This document shows, piece after piece, positions 6,413 to 13,589 of a stretch of DNA of 16,502 bases. The stretch comes from SICB01 sp037132395 (GTDB lineage: Bacteria; Patescibacteriota; Saccharimonadia; CAILAD01; BJGX01). Position numbers and translations under genes: made by a program. The notes beneath the pieces were generated by a model that was not told the DNA's origin, did no database searches, and saw only the letters and a program-made list of their open reading frames with translations. The DNA lies in contig JBAXPC010000010.1 in the NCBI GenBank assembly GCA_037132395.1, positions 1-16,502 on the forward strand, read 5' to 3'. How positions within the stretch are numbered: the first letter of the stretch is position 1; each line of letters opens with the position of its first letter.

Positions 6413-7210
6413 ATGAAGCGCAAGCAGACATTATCGCTGGCAATCATTTGCTCAATCGCCCTGATTCTAATTGGCCTGAAGTACGCTGGCGGGTTTTGGC
6501 CTTTTAGGGCAATCAACGATAATATCCTAAATCCTATCGGTGGATACCTTGCCAACACCGGCAGGGGCTTTAAAGAAAACATCGAGCTAATATCGAAAGC
6601 CAACGAACTTTCTAGGCAAAATAAAAGCCAAGATTCCGAAATAGTTGCACTCAAAAATCAGCTATCCAGCCTTAAAGAAATTGCTAACGAAAACGAGGAC
6701 CTTCGTAAGCAATTAAATTTTAATGAGCGCCTAAACCTCAATCTAACTCCAGCCAGAGTTGTATCTAGTGAAGGAACCAGTCTCAGAAAATTCATCACAA
6801 TCGATCGAGGTAAAAATAGCGGTATCACCAGTGGTATGGCTGTGGTCTCATCTGGAGTATTGGTGGGTACAATTGAGAGTGTCGACCAATTTAGCTCAAC
6901 CGTGTTTTTGACTTCAGACCCCGAGTACCGAGTGCGCGGTATTGGTCAAGAAGGCAGAGCTCAAGGAATTGTTCGTGGTCAATTAGGACAAGGTTATTTA
7001 TTCGAGAAAATAACCCAAGCCGAGTCACTAGCCAGCGGAGAGCTGGTCATAACCACCGGCTCAGGGCTAATTCCTAAAGGCATACTAATTGGCCAGGTAG
7101 AATCTATCCAAAAAAGTGATAATGCTGTCTTTCAATCTGCCCAGTTGCGTCCGCTGGTCAATAATGCCAACCTAGAAATCGTCTTTGTAGTAGTGGGCCT
7201 AAAACAATGA
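6413..7210 (+). CDS. mreC: Rod-shape protein MreC
   Basis: MreC is a bitopic membrane protein that bridges MreB to PBP2 in the elongation complex. One transmembrane segment (about 7-24) follows a positively charged MKRK start. A coiled coil covers about 58-102 (leucines and acidic/basic repeats). The beta-rich periplasmic or extracellular domain has the family hallmarks ITIDRGKNSGI (128-138) and GMAVVSSGVLVGTI (141-154). The length of 265 residues is normal. The gap after mreB is 8 nt and the stop overlaps mreD (ATGA). No clear Shine-Dalgarno is present, so coupling to mreB translation is likely. Confidence 0.94.
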   Translation: MKRKQTLSLAIICSIALILIGLKYAGGFWPFRAINDNILNPIGGYLANTGRGFKENIELISKANELSRQNKSQDSEIVALKNQLSSLKEIANENEDLRKQLNFNERLNLNLTPARVVSSEGTSLRKFITIDRGKNSGITSGMAVVSSGVLVGTIESVDQFSSTVFLTSDPEYRVRGIGQEGRAQGIVRGQLGQGYLFEKITQAESLASGELVITTGSGLIPKGILIGQVESIQKSDNAVFQSAQLRPLVNNANLEIVFVVVGLKQ

Positions 7211-7701
7211 AATCCGTTTTTTTAGCTATATGCTTGGTAATTTGTGTGCTTCTGCAGCTATTTTTTTTACAGGGCTGGCAGACATCCGGAATTACTGGCA
7301 ACCTGATTTTAAGCTTCATTGTAATAGCAGCCTTATTTGCTTCGACCGAAGAGCTGCTTTGGCTGGCGCTTTTTGGGGGGCTATTTAGCGACCTATATTC
7401 GTCTTCAGAATTTGGCTTTTATCTGGGATTTTATCTTTTGGTAGCTGTTATTGCCAAATACTTCTTAAAGTTTGGTGAGGACGAGTATTCGTGGTGGAAG
7501 CCGATAGTCTTTTTGGTAGCGGTTTGTAGTGTGCAAGCAATGGTGGTAAGCCTGCCACTATTGGCCTCAAGCTCACCTCTAGCTGTCACAGCTAGGCTGG
7601 TGGTATACGTTAGCTTTACTGCAATCGCTGGTGTAGTCTGGTATTTGATATTCACTCAGCTAGTTGAACTGTCAAAAAAAATTAATTCCCTAAGATTTTG
7701 A
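7207..7701 (+). CDS. mreD: Rod-shape membrane protein MreD
   Basis: A 164-residue hydrophobic protein with about five to six membrane spans (about 4-21, 32-46, 50-64, 70-87, 98-119 and 131-152). GLFSDLYSSSEFG (58-70) matches the conserved Gly-Asp-Leu segment after an early span in MreD. MreD acts with MreC and PBP2 in the elongation complex. The sequence family is poorly conserved, so the call rests on topology, that motif and the position between mreC (4-nt overlap) and mrdA. Confidence 0.88.
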   Translation: MKSVFLAICLVICVLLQLFFLQGWQTSGITGNLILSFIVIAALFASTEELLWLALFGGLFSDLYSSSEFGFYLGFYLLVAVIAKYFLKFGEDEYSWWKPIVFLVAVCSVQAMVVSLPLLASSSPLAVTARLVVYVSFTAIAGVVWYLIFTQLVELSKKINSLRF

Positions 7702-7708
7702 GGTAACA

Positions 7709-9676
7709 GTGAGTTTATTCGGAGATTTTTACGAAAACCCGATCCGTTTTAAGCGGAACAAAAAAGAGCTAATGGTATCCCAAAGCGAGGATTGGAGTGC
7801 CGCTATTTTGTCTGGTTCCAGCGAACTTGTTACTAGTGAAGGCTCGGTGCCTAAATCTATTTATTTTATAATTAGCATCATCGTTGCTTTGGCCTCGCTA
7901 GTACTACTCTGGAGGTTGTTTTCGCTACAAATAGTTAATGGCAAAAGCAATGCACTACTTGCTAGCGGCAATAGAGTTAGGACGACAATAATTACAGCTC
8001 CTCGTGGCGCTATCTACGACCGCAATGGTGTTTTGTTGGCTCGTAATACGGCTCAGTTTGATCTGGTAGTTACTCCTAGCCAGCTTCCTAAAGATAAAAA
8101 CGATATTGCCAAGATGTCACAAACTCTAGCATCAATCCTGGCACAACAACCTAATGAGCTCCAAAATAGGCTACTAAACGCGCAAAAGACAGATCGACCC
8201 CAAGTTGTTCTGGAGGCCAAAATAGAACGTGAAAAATCCTTGCAAGTCGAGGAAAAACTGCGTGACTTGCAAGGGCTTAGCCTAGAGACATCCCCTCAAC
8301 GTGAATATCTAGATTCCGGAATGCTGGCGCACTTTTTGGGCTACATCGGTCGAATTTCTGAGCAGGAGTGGAATGATAACCCAGAGTATCGACCGGTCGA
8401 TATGATAGGTAAAAGTGGTATTGAAAAGAGCTATGAAGCCGATCTTAAAGGTGTGGCTGGCAAAGAGCAGGTTGAAGTCGACTCAACTGGAAAGCCAATT
8501 AGGTTTTTGGCCAGGGTTGAGCCTAAGGCCGGCAGCAATATTATGCTAACGATAGATATGGGATTACAAAAGCAACTCTATGAAGCTATCAAACAGCAGG
8601 TCGAAAAAGCTGGCTCCAAGGCTGGCTCAGGGGTCATTGTCGACCCTCGAACCGGGGAGCTACTGGCAGCTGTTAATTACCCTACCTACGATACAAACCT
8701 TTTTGCAAAGGGTATTAGCCAGCAGGATTACGATGCCCTACTAAATAACGACGCCAAGCCCTTACTTAACCGCGTAACATCTGGCAGTTACCCGATAGGG
8801 TCAGTTATTAAGCCCTTTATATCTACAGCCGGTCTACAAGAAAACGTCATTAGCGCCTCCACTGTGGTGGTGGATAGGGGCAAGCTAGATGTTCCGAATA
8901 TTTATGACCCAACGATAGTCTATAGTTTTAAAGGCTGGAAGCCCGAAGGTCTTGGACCAGTTAATGTAGTTGGGGCTATTCAGTGGAGCTCAGATATATT
9001 TTTCTATCAAGTCGGAGGTGGCTTTCAGAGCTTTCAAGGACTTGGCGAACGGCGACTTCTGGATTGGTACTCGAAGTTTGGATTCGGTAAAAAAACCGGA
9101 ATAGATATCGCCGAAGAGGGTTCAGGGCTATTGCCCTCCCCAGAGCTCAAAAAGAAAAACACCGGAGAATCTTGGTATGTTGGTGACACTTACAATATAT
9201 CGATTGGCCAGGGCGACTTCAGAGCTACTCCGCTGCAGGTCGTAATGGCAACCTCTGTAATAGCAAATGGCGGCAAGCTACTCAAGCCACACCTACTGTT
9301 ATCAGTCACATCAGACGAAACTCTAGTCCGGAAGGCTCCTATCGATATACTTCGGGCAGACTTTATTTCTCCAGGCAACATTAGATTGGTTCAGCAGGGT
9401 ATGGAAGCGGCAGTTAGTGGTGGTACAGCATGCTGTATTATTAAGGCCGAAGTACCAGTTCAGGTAGCTGCCAAGACAGGCACTGCCGAGACATCCTCAG
9501 AGGGTTATGACGGAAAGAACCCTCGTACTAAGCCACATGCTTGGTTTAGCGCCTACGCTCCAGCTGGTAGCCCCAGGATAGCATCACTGATAATGATCGA
9601 AAACTCTGGTGAAGGATCGGTTTTTGCAGCTCCTGCTACCAGGGAAGTCTATAAGTGGTACTTTACTAACCGCTAG
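7709..9676 (+). CDS. mrdA: Penicillin-binding protein 2 (monofunctional transpeptidase)
   Basis: A class B PBP that crosslinks peptidoglycan during elongation. It has a cytoplasmic N-terminus (1-50), one transmembrane anchor (about 52-75), the conserved pedestal start APRGAIYDRNGVLLARN (97-113), a dimerisation domain to about 270 and a transpeptidase domain from about 280. The active-site motifs are SVIK (Ser365 nucleophile, Lys368), SSD (427-429, the SxD variant typical of PBP2) and KTG (589-591). At 655 residues it is normal in length. The start is GTG at 7709 with a short Shine-Dalgarno GAGGT (7700-7704) overlapping the mreD stop. An in-frame ATG at residue 22 is an alternative start that also keeps the anchor. 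The partner glycosyltransferase rodA is not in this window. C574-C576 lies in an unusual Thr-Ala-Cys-Cys segment. Confidence 0.95.
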   Translation: MSLFGDFYENPIRFKRNKKELMVSQSEDWSAAILSGSSELVTSEGSVPKSIYFIISIIVALASLVLLWRLFSLQIVNGKSNALLASGNRVRTTIITAPRGAIYDRNGVLLARNTAQFDLVVTPSQLPKDKNDIAKMSQTLASILAQQPNELQNRLLNAQKTDRPQVVLEAKIEREKSLQVEEKLRDLQGLSLETSPQREYLDSGMLAHFLGYIGRISEQEWNDNPEYRPVDMIGKSGIEKSYEADLKGVAGKEQVEVDSTGKPIRFLARVEPKAGSNIMLTIDMGLQKQLYEAIKQQVEKAGSKAGSGVIVDPRTGELLAAVNYPTYDTNLFAKGISQQDYDALLNNDAKPLLNRVTSGSYPIGSVIKPFISTAGLQENVISASTVVVDRGKLDVPNIYDPTIVYSFKGWKPEGLGPVNVVGAIQWSSDIFFYQVGGGFQSFQGLGERRLLDWYSKFGFGKKTGIDIAEEGSGLLPSPELKKKNTGESWYVGDTYNISIGQGDFRATPLQVVMATSVIANGGKLLKPHLLLSVTSDETLVRKAPIDILRADFISPGNIRLVQQGMEAAVSGGTACCIIKAEVPVQVAAKTGTAETSSEGYDGKNPRTKPHAWFSAYAPAGSPRIASLIMIENSGEGSVFAAPATREVYKWYFTNR

Positions 9677-9694
9677 TATGGAGTCAAATAATGT

Positions 9695-9723
9695 TTGACA
9701 TCGCCTTGATATTTTGCGATAAT
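9695..9723 (+). promoter_or_regulatory. Strong promoter upstream of greA
   Basis: TTGACA (9695-9700), a 17-nt spacer and GATAAT (9718-9723), with TG at 9715-9716 making an extended -10. It matches 11 of 12 consensus bases plus the TGn element. The predicted start near 9730 gives an unusually long leader of about 119 nt before greA. Confidence 0.8.
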
Positions 9724-9740
9724 AAAAACAAACAAGTAAC

Positions 9741-9815
9741 ATCTTTCAACAAACTTTTTTAGAAACTTTTTATAAAAAATGTTTAAAGATACCTCGCCTT
9801 AGTAAGCGATTTTTT
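9741..9815 (+). ncRNA. Structured greA leader or small RNA with terminator-like end
   Basis: Within the leader, ATCTTT (9741-9746) plus AAAC (9751-9754) can pair with GTTT (9781-9784) plus AAAGAT (9785-9790), with a 4-nt bulge. Inside, TTTTT (9767-9771) can pair with a run of A. A second hairpin, TCG-CTT / AAG-CGA (9794-9809, loop 9801-9803, one bulged C), is followed by six T residues (9810-9815) and a further T-run. This layout could be an attenuator ahead of greA, a small RNA of about 80 nt with partial readthrough, or the end of the mre transcript. The structures are A/U-rich and modest in strength, and no known RNA family is recognised. Confidence 0.4.
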
Positions 9816-9848
9816 GTTTTTTATTGGTTCCAAAGAAAGGAAACACCA

Positions 9849-10313
9849 ATGGCTAAAAATAACGATTTTTACCTAACTAAAGAAGGTCTTACAGAGCTAC
9901 AAGCTGAGCTTGATGACCTAAAAAATAATAAGCGTAAAGAAGTTGCAGCCTCTCTAAAAGAAGCCAAAGAGTTTGGCGACTTGAGCGAAAATACCGACTG
10001 GGACGACGCCAAATCTAGACAACTCTTTATCGAGGGTCGAATTTCTGAACTCGAAAACATCCTCAAGCGAGCCAAGGTTATCGAAGGCGGAGCTAGCGAT
10101 GAAGTATCCGTCGGGTCTACCGTCGATGTGCAGATCGAAGACGACAAGCACACATTTAAAATTGTCGGTTCAACTGAAGCCAACCCTGATGCTGGCAAGA
10201 TCTCGCACGAATCTCCTATTGGAAAAGCTCTAATGGGCAAAAAAGTAGGTGAGCATGCCCAAGTACAGATTCCAGCTGGTTCTATTACCTATAAAATACT
10301 AAAAGTTAAATAG
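9849..10313 (+). CDS. greA: Transcription elongation factor GreA
   Basis: GreA enters the RNA polymerase secondary channel and stimulates cleavage of backtracked transcripts. The N-terminal coiled coil (about 10-78) carries the acidic tip GDLSENTDWDDAK (43-55), where Asp44 and Glu47 correspond to the catalytic residues of the family. The C-terminal FKBP-like domain (about 82-154) contains the signature SHESPIGKALMGKKVGE (119-135). The length of 154 residues is typical. The Shine-Dalgarno AAAGGA lies in the purine run 9832-9842 before the ATG at 9849. It is expressed from the promoter at 9695 unless the leader hairpin stops transcription. Confidence 0.96.
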   Translation: MAKNNDFYLTKEGLTELQAELDDLKNNKRKEVAASLKEAKEFGDLSENTDWDDAKSRQLFIEGRISELENILKRAKVIEGGASDEVSVGSTVDVQIEDDKHTFKIVGSTEANPDAGKISHESPIGKALMGKKVGEHAQVQIPAGSITYKILKVK

Positions 10314-10332
10314 ATCTCTTTCTCTCCACAAG

Positions 10333-10360
10333 ACCCTACCAGAGTTTTTGGTAGTCAGGT
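10333..10360 (+). repeat. Inverted repeat overlapping the lysK promoter
   Basis: CTACCA (10336-10341) and TGGTAG (10349-10354) form a 6-bp stem with a 7-nt loop. ACC (10333-10335) and GGT (10358-10360) can add a second short stem across a 3-nt bulge. There is no U-tract after it, so it is a poor terminator for greA. It occupies the space where the lysK -35 and spacer would be and touches the first base of the -10, which would suit an operator. That role is inference. Confidence 0.35.
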
Positions 10361-10365
10361 ATAAT
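10360..10365 (+). promoter_or_regulatory. -10 box of lysK placed for leaderless mRNA
   Basis: A perfect TATAAT lies exactly 6 nt before the lysK ATG (10372), so the usual start position coincides with the A of the ATG. No Shine-Dalgarno and no convincing -35 are visible. Confidence 0.6.
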
Positions 10366-10371
10366 TAAGCT

Positions 10372-11931
10372 ATGAATCAGGACAACCAAAATCATTATTG
10401 GCTAGATATCTTGGTAGAAAAGATAACCAAAGCCCACCCTGAGGGCGAACTTATTGTATCTAGTGGCATCTCGCCTTCGGGACCTTACCATGTTGGCCAT
10501 GCTCGAGAGATACTTACAGCCGATGCCGTCTATAGGGGCCTAAAACAAGCTGGCCGCGCTGTTCGGCACTTGCATTTTGTAGACGATATTGAAGCACTCA
10601 GAAAACGCTACCCATACTTGCCAGAAAGCTATGAGCTCGAGGCTGGCAAACCGCTTTACAAAATCCCAGCACCAGACGGCAAGACCAAGAGCTATGCCGA
10701 CCAATTTTTTGCTGAATACCTCGAAAGTTCTAAGCTGCTCGGCGTTGAGATGGAAGTTTTTCGTACTAGTGAGCTATATAGCAAAGGTGTATTTACCGAA
10801 ATGATCAGCCTTGCAATGAGTAAACGCGATCAAATAGTCGAGATTTTGCTGCACGTTAGCGGCCGAGAGCTCGAGTCCGACTGGCAACCAATCCAAATAC
10901 TCGATGAGTCCTCAGGGAGCTTAAAGACAGCCAAGTTTGTAGGCTACGATTTTGACAGCTGTAAGGCGCATTACATCGGCCAAGATGGTAAGGACTATTT
11001 TGCTGATGCCGCCAAAGGTCAAATCAAACTCGATTGGCGTCTCGATTGGCCAGCCCGCTGGAAACTCTACGGCGTACAAATCGAGGGTTTCGGCAGGGAG
11101 CACGCTACCAAGGGAGGTAGCTACGATACCGGTGTAGTACTCGCCAAGGAGATTTTTGGCTACCAGGCGCCTATCGCCGTACCTTACGACAATATCGCAC
11201 TCAAAGGCCAAACCAAAAAAATGAGTTCATCGCTTGGTAACTTGGTAAAGCTAATTGATTCGCTGGAAATTATTCCTGCCGAGATACTGCGCTACTTTAC
11301 CTTCAAGAGCCGACCCGAAAGGCAGCTAACCTTCGATACCGGATTGGGTCTATATACCCTAATCGACGAATACGCCAAGACCGAAGCGGCCGTTTTGGCG
11401 GGCGAAGAGCCAGAGTTTAAACAAGCCTGGCAGCTTGCTAGTTTGTCAGGCAAAGAGCACATCATAAGTACAGTACCTTTTTCGCACATGGTGACGGTTT
11501 ATCAGACTGCTCGAGGCGACGGCGCTATGGTTATGGATTTGCTCAATCGCACTGGTTTTGAAAAAGCCGTCCAGACTCAAGCCGACTCGATAGCCCGAGA
11601 GCTCGAGTATGTAGCGCGTTGGCTGTCGGCCTACGCCCCCGATAGCATCAAATTTGAGGTTCAGAACAAGCTCCCAAAATTAGAGCTAACTTCGCAAGAT
11701 CGTGATTTTCTTGGTAAGCTGGTAAGCCTGTTGGCTAGCGCAGAGCTTACCCCAGATACAATCCACGATACTATATACGCCACCGCAACGGCAAAAGATA
11801 TTAAGCCAGGTGCGGCCTTTAAGCTCATCTATCAACTATTTTTAAATAAAGACCAGGGCCCAAAACTCGGCTTTTTCTTATCGAGTTTAGACAGAGATTT
11901 TGTGATAGATAGGTTATCGCTTAAAAGTTAG
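10372..11931 (+). CDS. lysK: Class I lysyl-tRNA synthetase
   Basis: Charges tRNA-Lys with lysine using a class I Rossmann core, the form found in archaea and a minority of bacteria. It is unrelated to the common class II LysS. HIGH is HVGH (40-43) after SGISPSGPYH. KMSKS is KMSSS (283-287) followed by LGN. The family-specific segment KLDWRLDWPARW (219-230) and HATKGGSYDTG (244-254) separate it from GluRS and CysRS. The alpha-helical anticodon-binding region follows from about 310. At 519 residues the length is normal. The zinc-binding cysteines often present in the insert at about 165-215 are missing, and the whole protein has one Cys (197). There is no Shine-Dalgarno, and a -10 box sits 6 nt before the ATG. 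It lies 58 nt after greA and 14 nt before serS. Confidence 0.95.
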   Translation: MNQDNQNHYWLDILVEKITKAHPEGELIVSSGISPSGPYHVGHAREILTADAVYRGLKQAGRAVRHLHFVDDIEALRKRYPYLPESYELEAGKPLYKIPAPDGKTKSYADQFFAEYLESSKLLGVEMEVFRTSELYSKGVFTEMISLAMSKRDQIVEILLHVSGRELESDWQPIQILDESSGSLKTAKFVGYDFDSCKAHYIGQDGKDYFADAAKGQIKLDWRLDWPARWKLYGVQIEGFGREHATKGGSYDTGVVLAKEIFGYQAPIAVPYDNIALKGQTKKMSSSLGNLVKLIDSLEIIPAEILRYFTFKSRPERQLTFDTGLGLYTLIDEYAKTEAAVLAGEEPEFKQAWQLASLSGKEHIISTVPFSHMVTVYQTARGDGAMVMDLLNRTGFEKAVQTQADSIARELEYVARWLSAYAPDSIKFEVQNKLPKLELTSQDRDFLGKLVSLLASAELTPDTIHDTIYATATAKDIKPGAAFKLIYQLFLNKDQGPKLGFFLSSLDRDFVIDRLSLKS

Positions 11932-11933
11932 GT

Positions 11934-11939
11934 TATAAT
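11934..11939 (+). promoter_or_regulatory. -10 box of serS placed for leaderless mRNA
   Basis: A perfect TATAAT lies 6 nt before the serS ATG (11946), the same spacing as for lysK. It begins 2 nt after the lysK stop. There is no Shine-Dalgarno and only a weak -35 inside lysK. Confidence 0.6.
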
Positions 11940-11945
11940 AAGCTT

Positions 11946-13187
11946 ATGTTAGATATTAGATACATCAGAGACAATCCTAAAGAGGTTCAGCAATCTGTCG
12001 AACGCCGTGGCTTGGTTTTGGATGTCGAAGAGCTACTGGCTGTCGATACCACCAGGCGTCGACTTATTGCCGAACTCGAAGTAGTCCAGGCCAGTCGCAA
12101 TGCCATTGCTTCGCAGGGTAAAAATGCCAAGCCTAACACCGAGCAAATCAGCCAAGGCAAAGAGCTTAAGTCGCAACATGAGGCACTCGAGCTGGAGCTT
12201 AATAATACTTTAGCTCATTACAACGAGCTGCTTTCGGAAGTGCCGAACACGATTGCTGAAGGTACGCCAGATGGAGATGAAGAAAATAACCAAGAAATTG
12301 ATAAATGGGGCAATACAGATCTAGGGTTTGAACCCAAGGATCATCTTGAGATAAGCGAACTGTACAATCTATACGATTTCGAAGCTGGTGCTAAGGTTTC
12401 GGGAAATAAGTTTTATTTTACCAGACATAAAGCTGTCAAATTATGGCAGGCAATTCAGCTTGCCACCCAAGAAATAGTGGAGGCCGCTGGATTTGAGCTA
12501 ATTAGTGTTCCGCACCTAGTTAGTACCGAGATAGCAGCTGGAAGTGGTTTTTTGCCGAAGGGCGAAGAAAACCAAAACTATCTAGATAAAGAACAGAACT
12601 TGGTGCTAATAGCCACCTCTGAGATACCAATCACAGGGCTACATAGTAATGAGGTTTTGGAGCTTGATAGTGCTATAAAGTATGCAGGCATTAGCCCTTG
12701 CTACCGCCTCGAGGCTGGAGCTTACGGTAAATTTAGCAAAGGGCTGTACCGCACTCACCAATTTGATAAGCTCGAGATGTACGTGTTTTGTAGGGCCGAC
12801 GAAAGCGATGCAACATTGCAGGCCATTTTGAAAATTGAGCGCCAGATTTGTGAGCAATTCGAGATACCCTACCGAGTAGTGCGCATCGCAGCTGGCGATC
12901 TAAGCACCCCGGCTTACGAAAAGTACGATGTCGAATACTACTCACCTGTCGATGGCCGTTATCGCGAGCTGACAAGCTGCAGTAATTGTACCGACTTCCA
13001 AGCAAGGAACCTCAATATTAGGTATCGTGATGAGGCTGGAAAGCTAGCTTTTGCCCACACACTCAATGGTACGGCGGTTGTTTCGAGCCGAATGCCAATC
13101 GCAATTCTCGAAAACCACCAGACTGCCGATGGCAAAATAAAATTGCCAAAGCCCATCGCCAAATATTATGGAGCAGACGAGTTATAA
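11946..13187 (+). CDS. serS: Seryl-tRNA synthetase
   Basis: A class II synthetase that charges tRNA-Ser (and tRNA-Sec where present). The N-terminal domain begins with the family-typical MLDIRYIRDNP. The long antiparallel coiled-coil arm that grips the tRNA variable arm covers about 27-100. The catalytic domain has the serine-binding TSE (224-226), motif 2 from YRLEAG (253-258) to the HQF of LYRTHQF (ends 273), and motif 3 from NGTAVVSSR (374-382) to AILENHQ. 413 residues is normal. Motif 3 differs from the common NGSGLAVGR form but keeps the arginine. It is preceded by a TATAAT box and no Shine-Dalgarno, and followed after 18 nt by hpf. Confidence 0.96.
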   Translation: MLDIRYIRDNPKEVQQSVERRGLVLDVEELLAVDTTRRRLIAELEVVQASRNAIASQGKNAKPNTEQISQGKELKSQHEALELELNNTLAHYNELLSEVPNTIAEGTPDGDEENNQEIDKWGNTDLGFEPKDHLEISELYNLYDFEAGAKVSGNKFYFTRHKAVKLWQAIQLATQEIVEAAGFELISVPHLVSTEIAAGSGFLPKGEENQNYLDKEQNLVLIATSEIPITGLHSNEVLELDSAIKYAGISPCYRLEAGAYGKFSKGLYRTHQFDKLEMYVFCRADESDATLQAILKIERQICEQFEIPYRVVRIAAGDLSTPAYEKYDVEYYSPVDGRYRELTSCSNCTDFQARNLNIRYRDEAGKLAFAHTLNGTAVVSSRMPIAILENHQTADGKIKLPKPIAKYYGADEL

Positions 13188-13205
13188 AATAACTAAGGAG
13201 GTAAG

Positions 13206-13562
13206 ATGATAAAAATACAGTTGACAGGTCGTAAGTTTGAAATCGATAACGAGCTCAAAAAATATACCAACCGTAAGCTCGGAAACCTCGACAAGTACCT
13301 GCCTCGGTCGCACCGCAACCAAGGTATGACAGTAGAAATATTCAAAGATCCATCTGGTAAAGAAGATAACCGCTATAAGGTCGTAGCAGTCTTGAAAGTT
13401 CAGGGCCCCGACATCGTAGCCGAAACAGCCACCATCAATCCTCATTCGGCAGTCGATATAGTCGAACAGAAGCTCAAAATTCAAATCAGAAAGTACAAAG
13501 AAAAGCACCAGCCCAAAAAAATCCGGATAAAAGATATTTTAGACAAATTCACTTCGCAATAA
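13206..13562 (+). CDS. hpf: Ribosome hibernation promoting factor, short form
   Basis: HPF/RaiA-family proteins bind the 30S tRNA channel and silence ribosomes in slow growth. The 118-residue protein shows the single beta-alpha-beta-beta-beta-alpha domain: TGRKFEIDNELKKYTNRKL (7-25), then Val-Glu-Ile, Val-Val-Ala-Val-Leu and the helix SAVDIVEQKLKIQIRKYK (81-98). A Lys-rich tail (99-118) follows. The long-HPF C-terminal dimerisation domain is absent, so it is a short HPF or YfiA type. A strong Shine-Dalgarno AAGGAGG (13195-13201) lies 4 nt before the ATG. The position just before secA matches the hpf-secA order known in Firmicutes. Confidence 0.92.
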   Translation: MIKIQLTGRKFEIDNELKKYTNRKLGNLDKYLPRSHRNQGMTVEIFKDPSGKEDNRYKVVAVLKVQGPDIVAETATINPHSAVDIVEQKLKIQIRKYKEKHQPKKIRIKDILDKFTSQ

Positions 13563-13576
13563 GCTCTCCGAACCTG

Positions 13577-13582
13577 TATAAT
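13577..13582 (+). promoter_or_regulatory. -10 box of secA placed for leaderless mRNA
   Basis: A perfect TATAAT lies 7 nt before the secA ATG (13590), preceded directly by TG (13575-13576). TCGCAA (13554-13559) at 17-nt spacing is a poor -35. No Shine-Dalgarno precedes secA. Confidence 0.55.
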
Positions 13583-13589
13583 AACTAGC

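Noticed and set aside
4236..7701. Possible recoding of UGA as an amino acid, as in some CPR lineages
   Set aside because: TGA ends uppS, mreC and mreD exactly where the families end, with overlapping starts of the next genes, so it acts as a stop.
9869..10240. A 123-codon open frame on the minus strand
   Set aside because: It is a shadow of greA. The Ser/Leu-rich, low-quality translation is typical of the complement of a Glu/Lys-rich helix.
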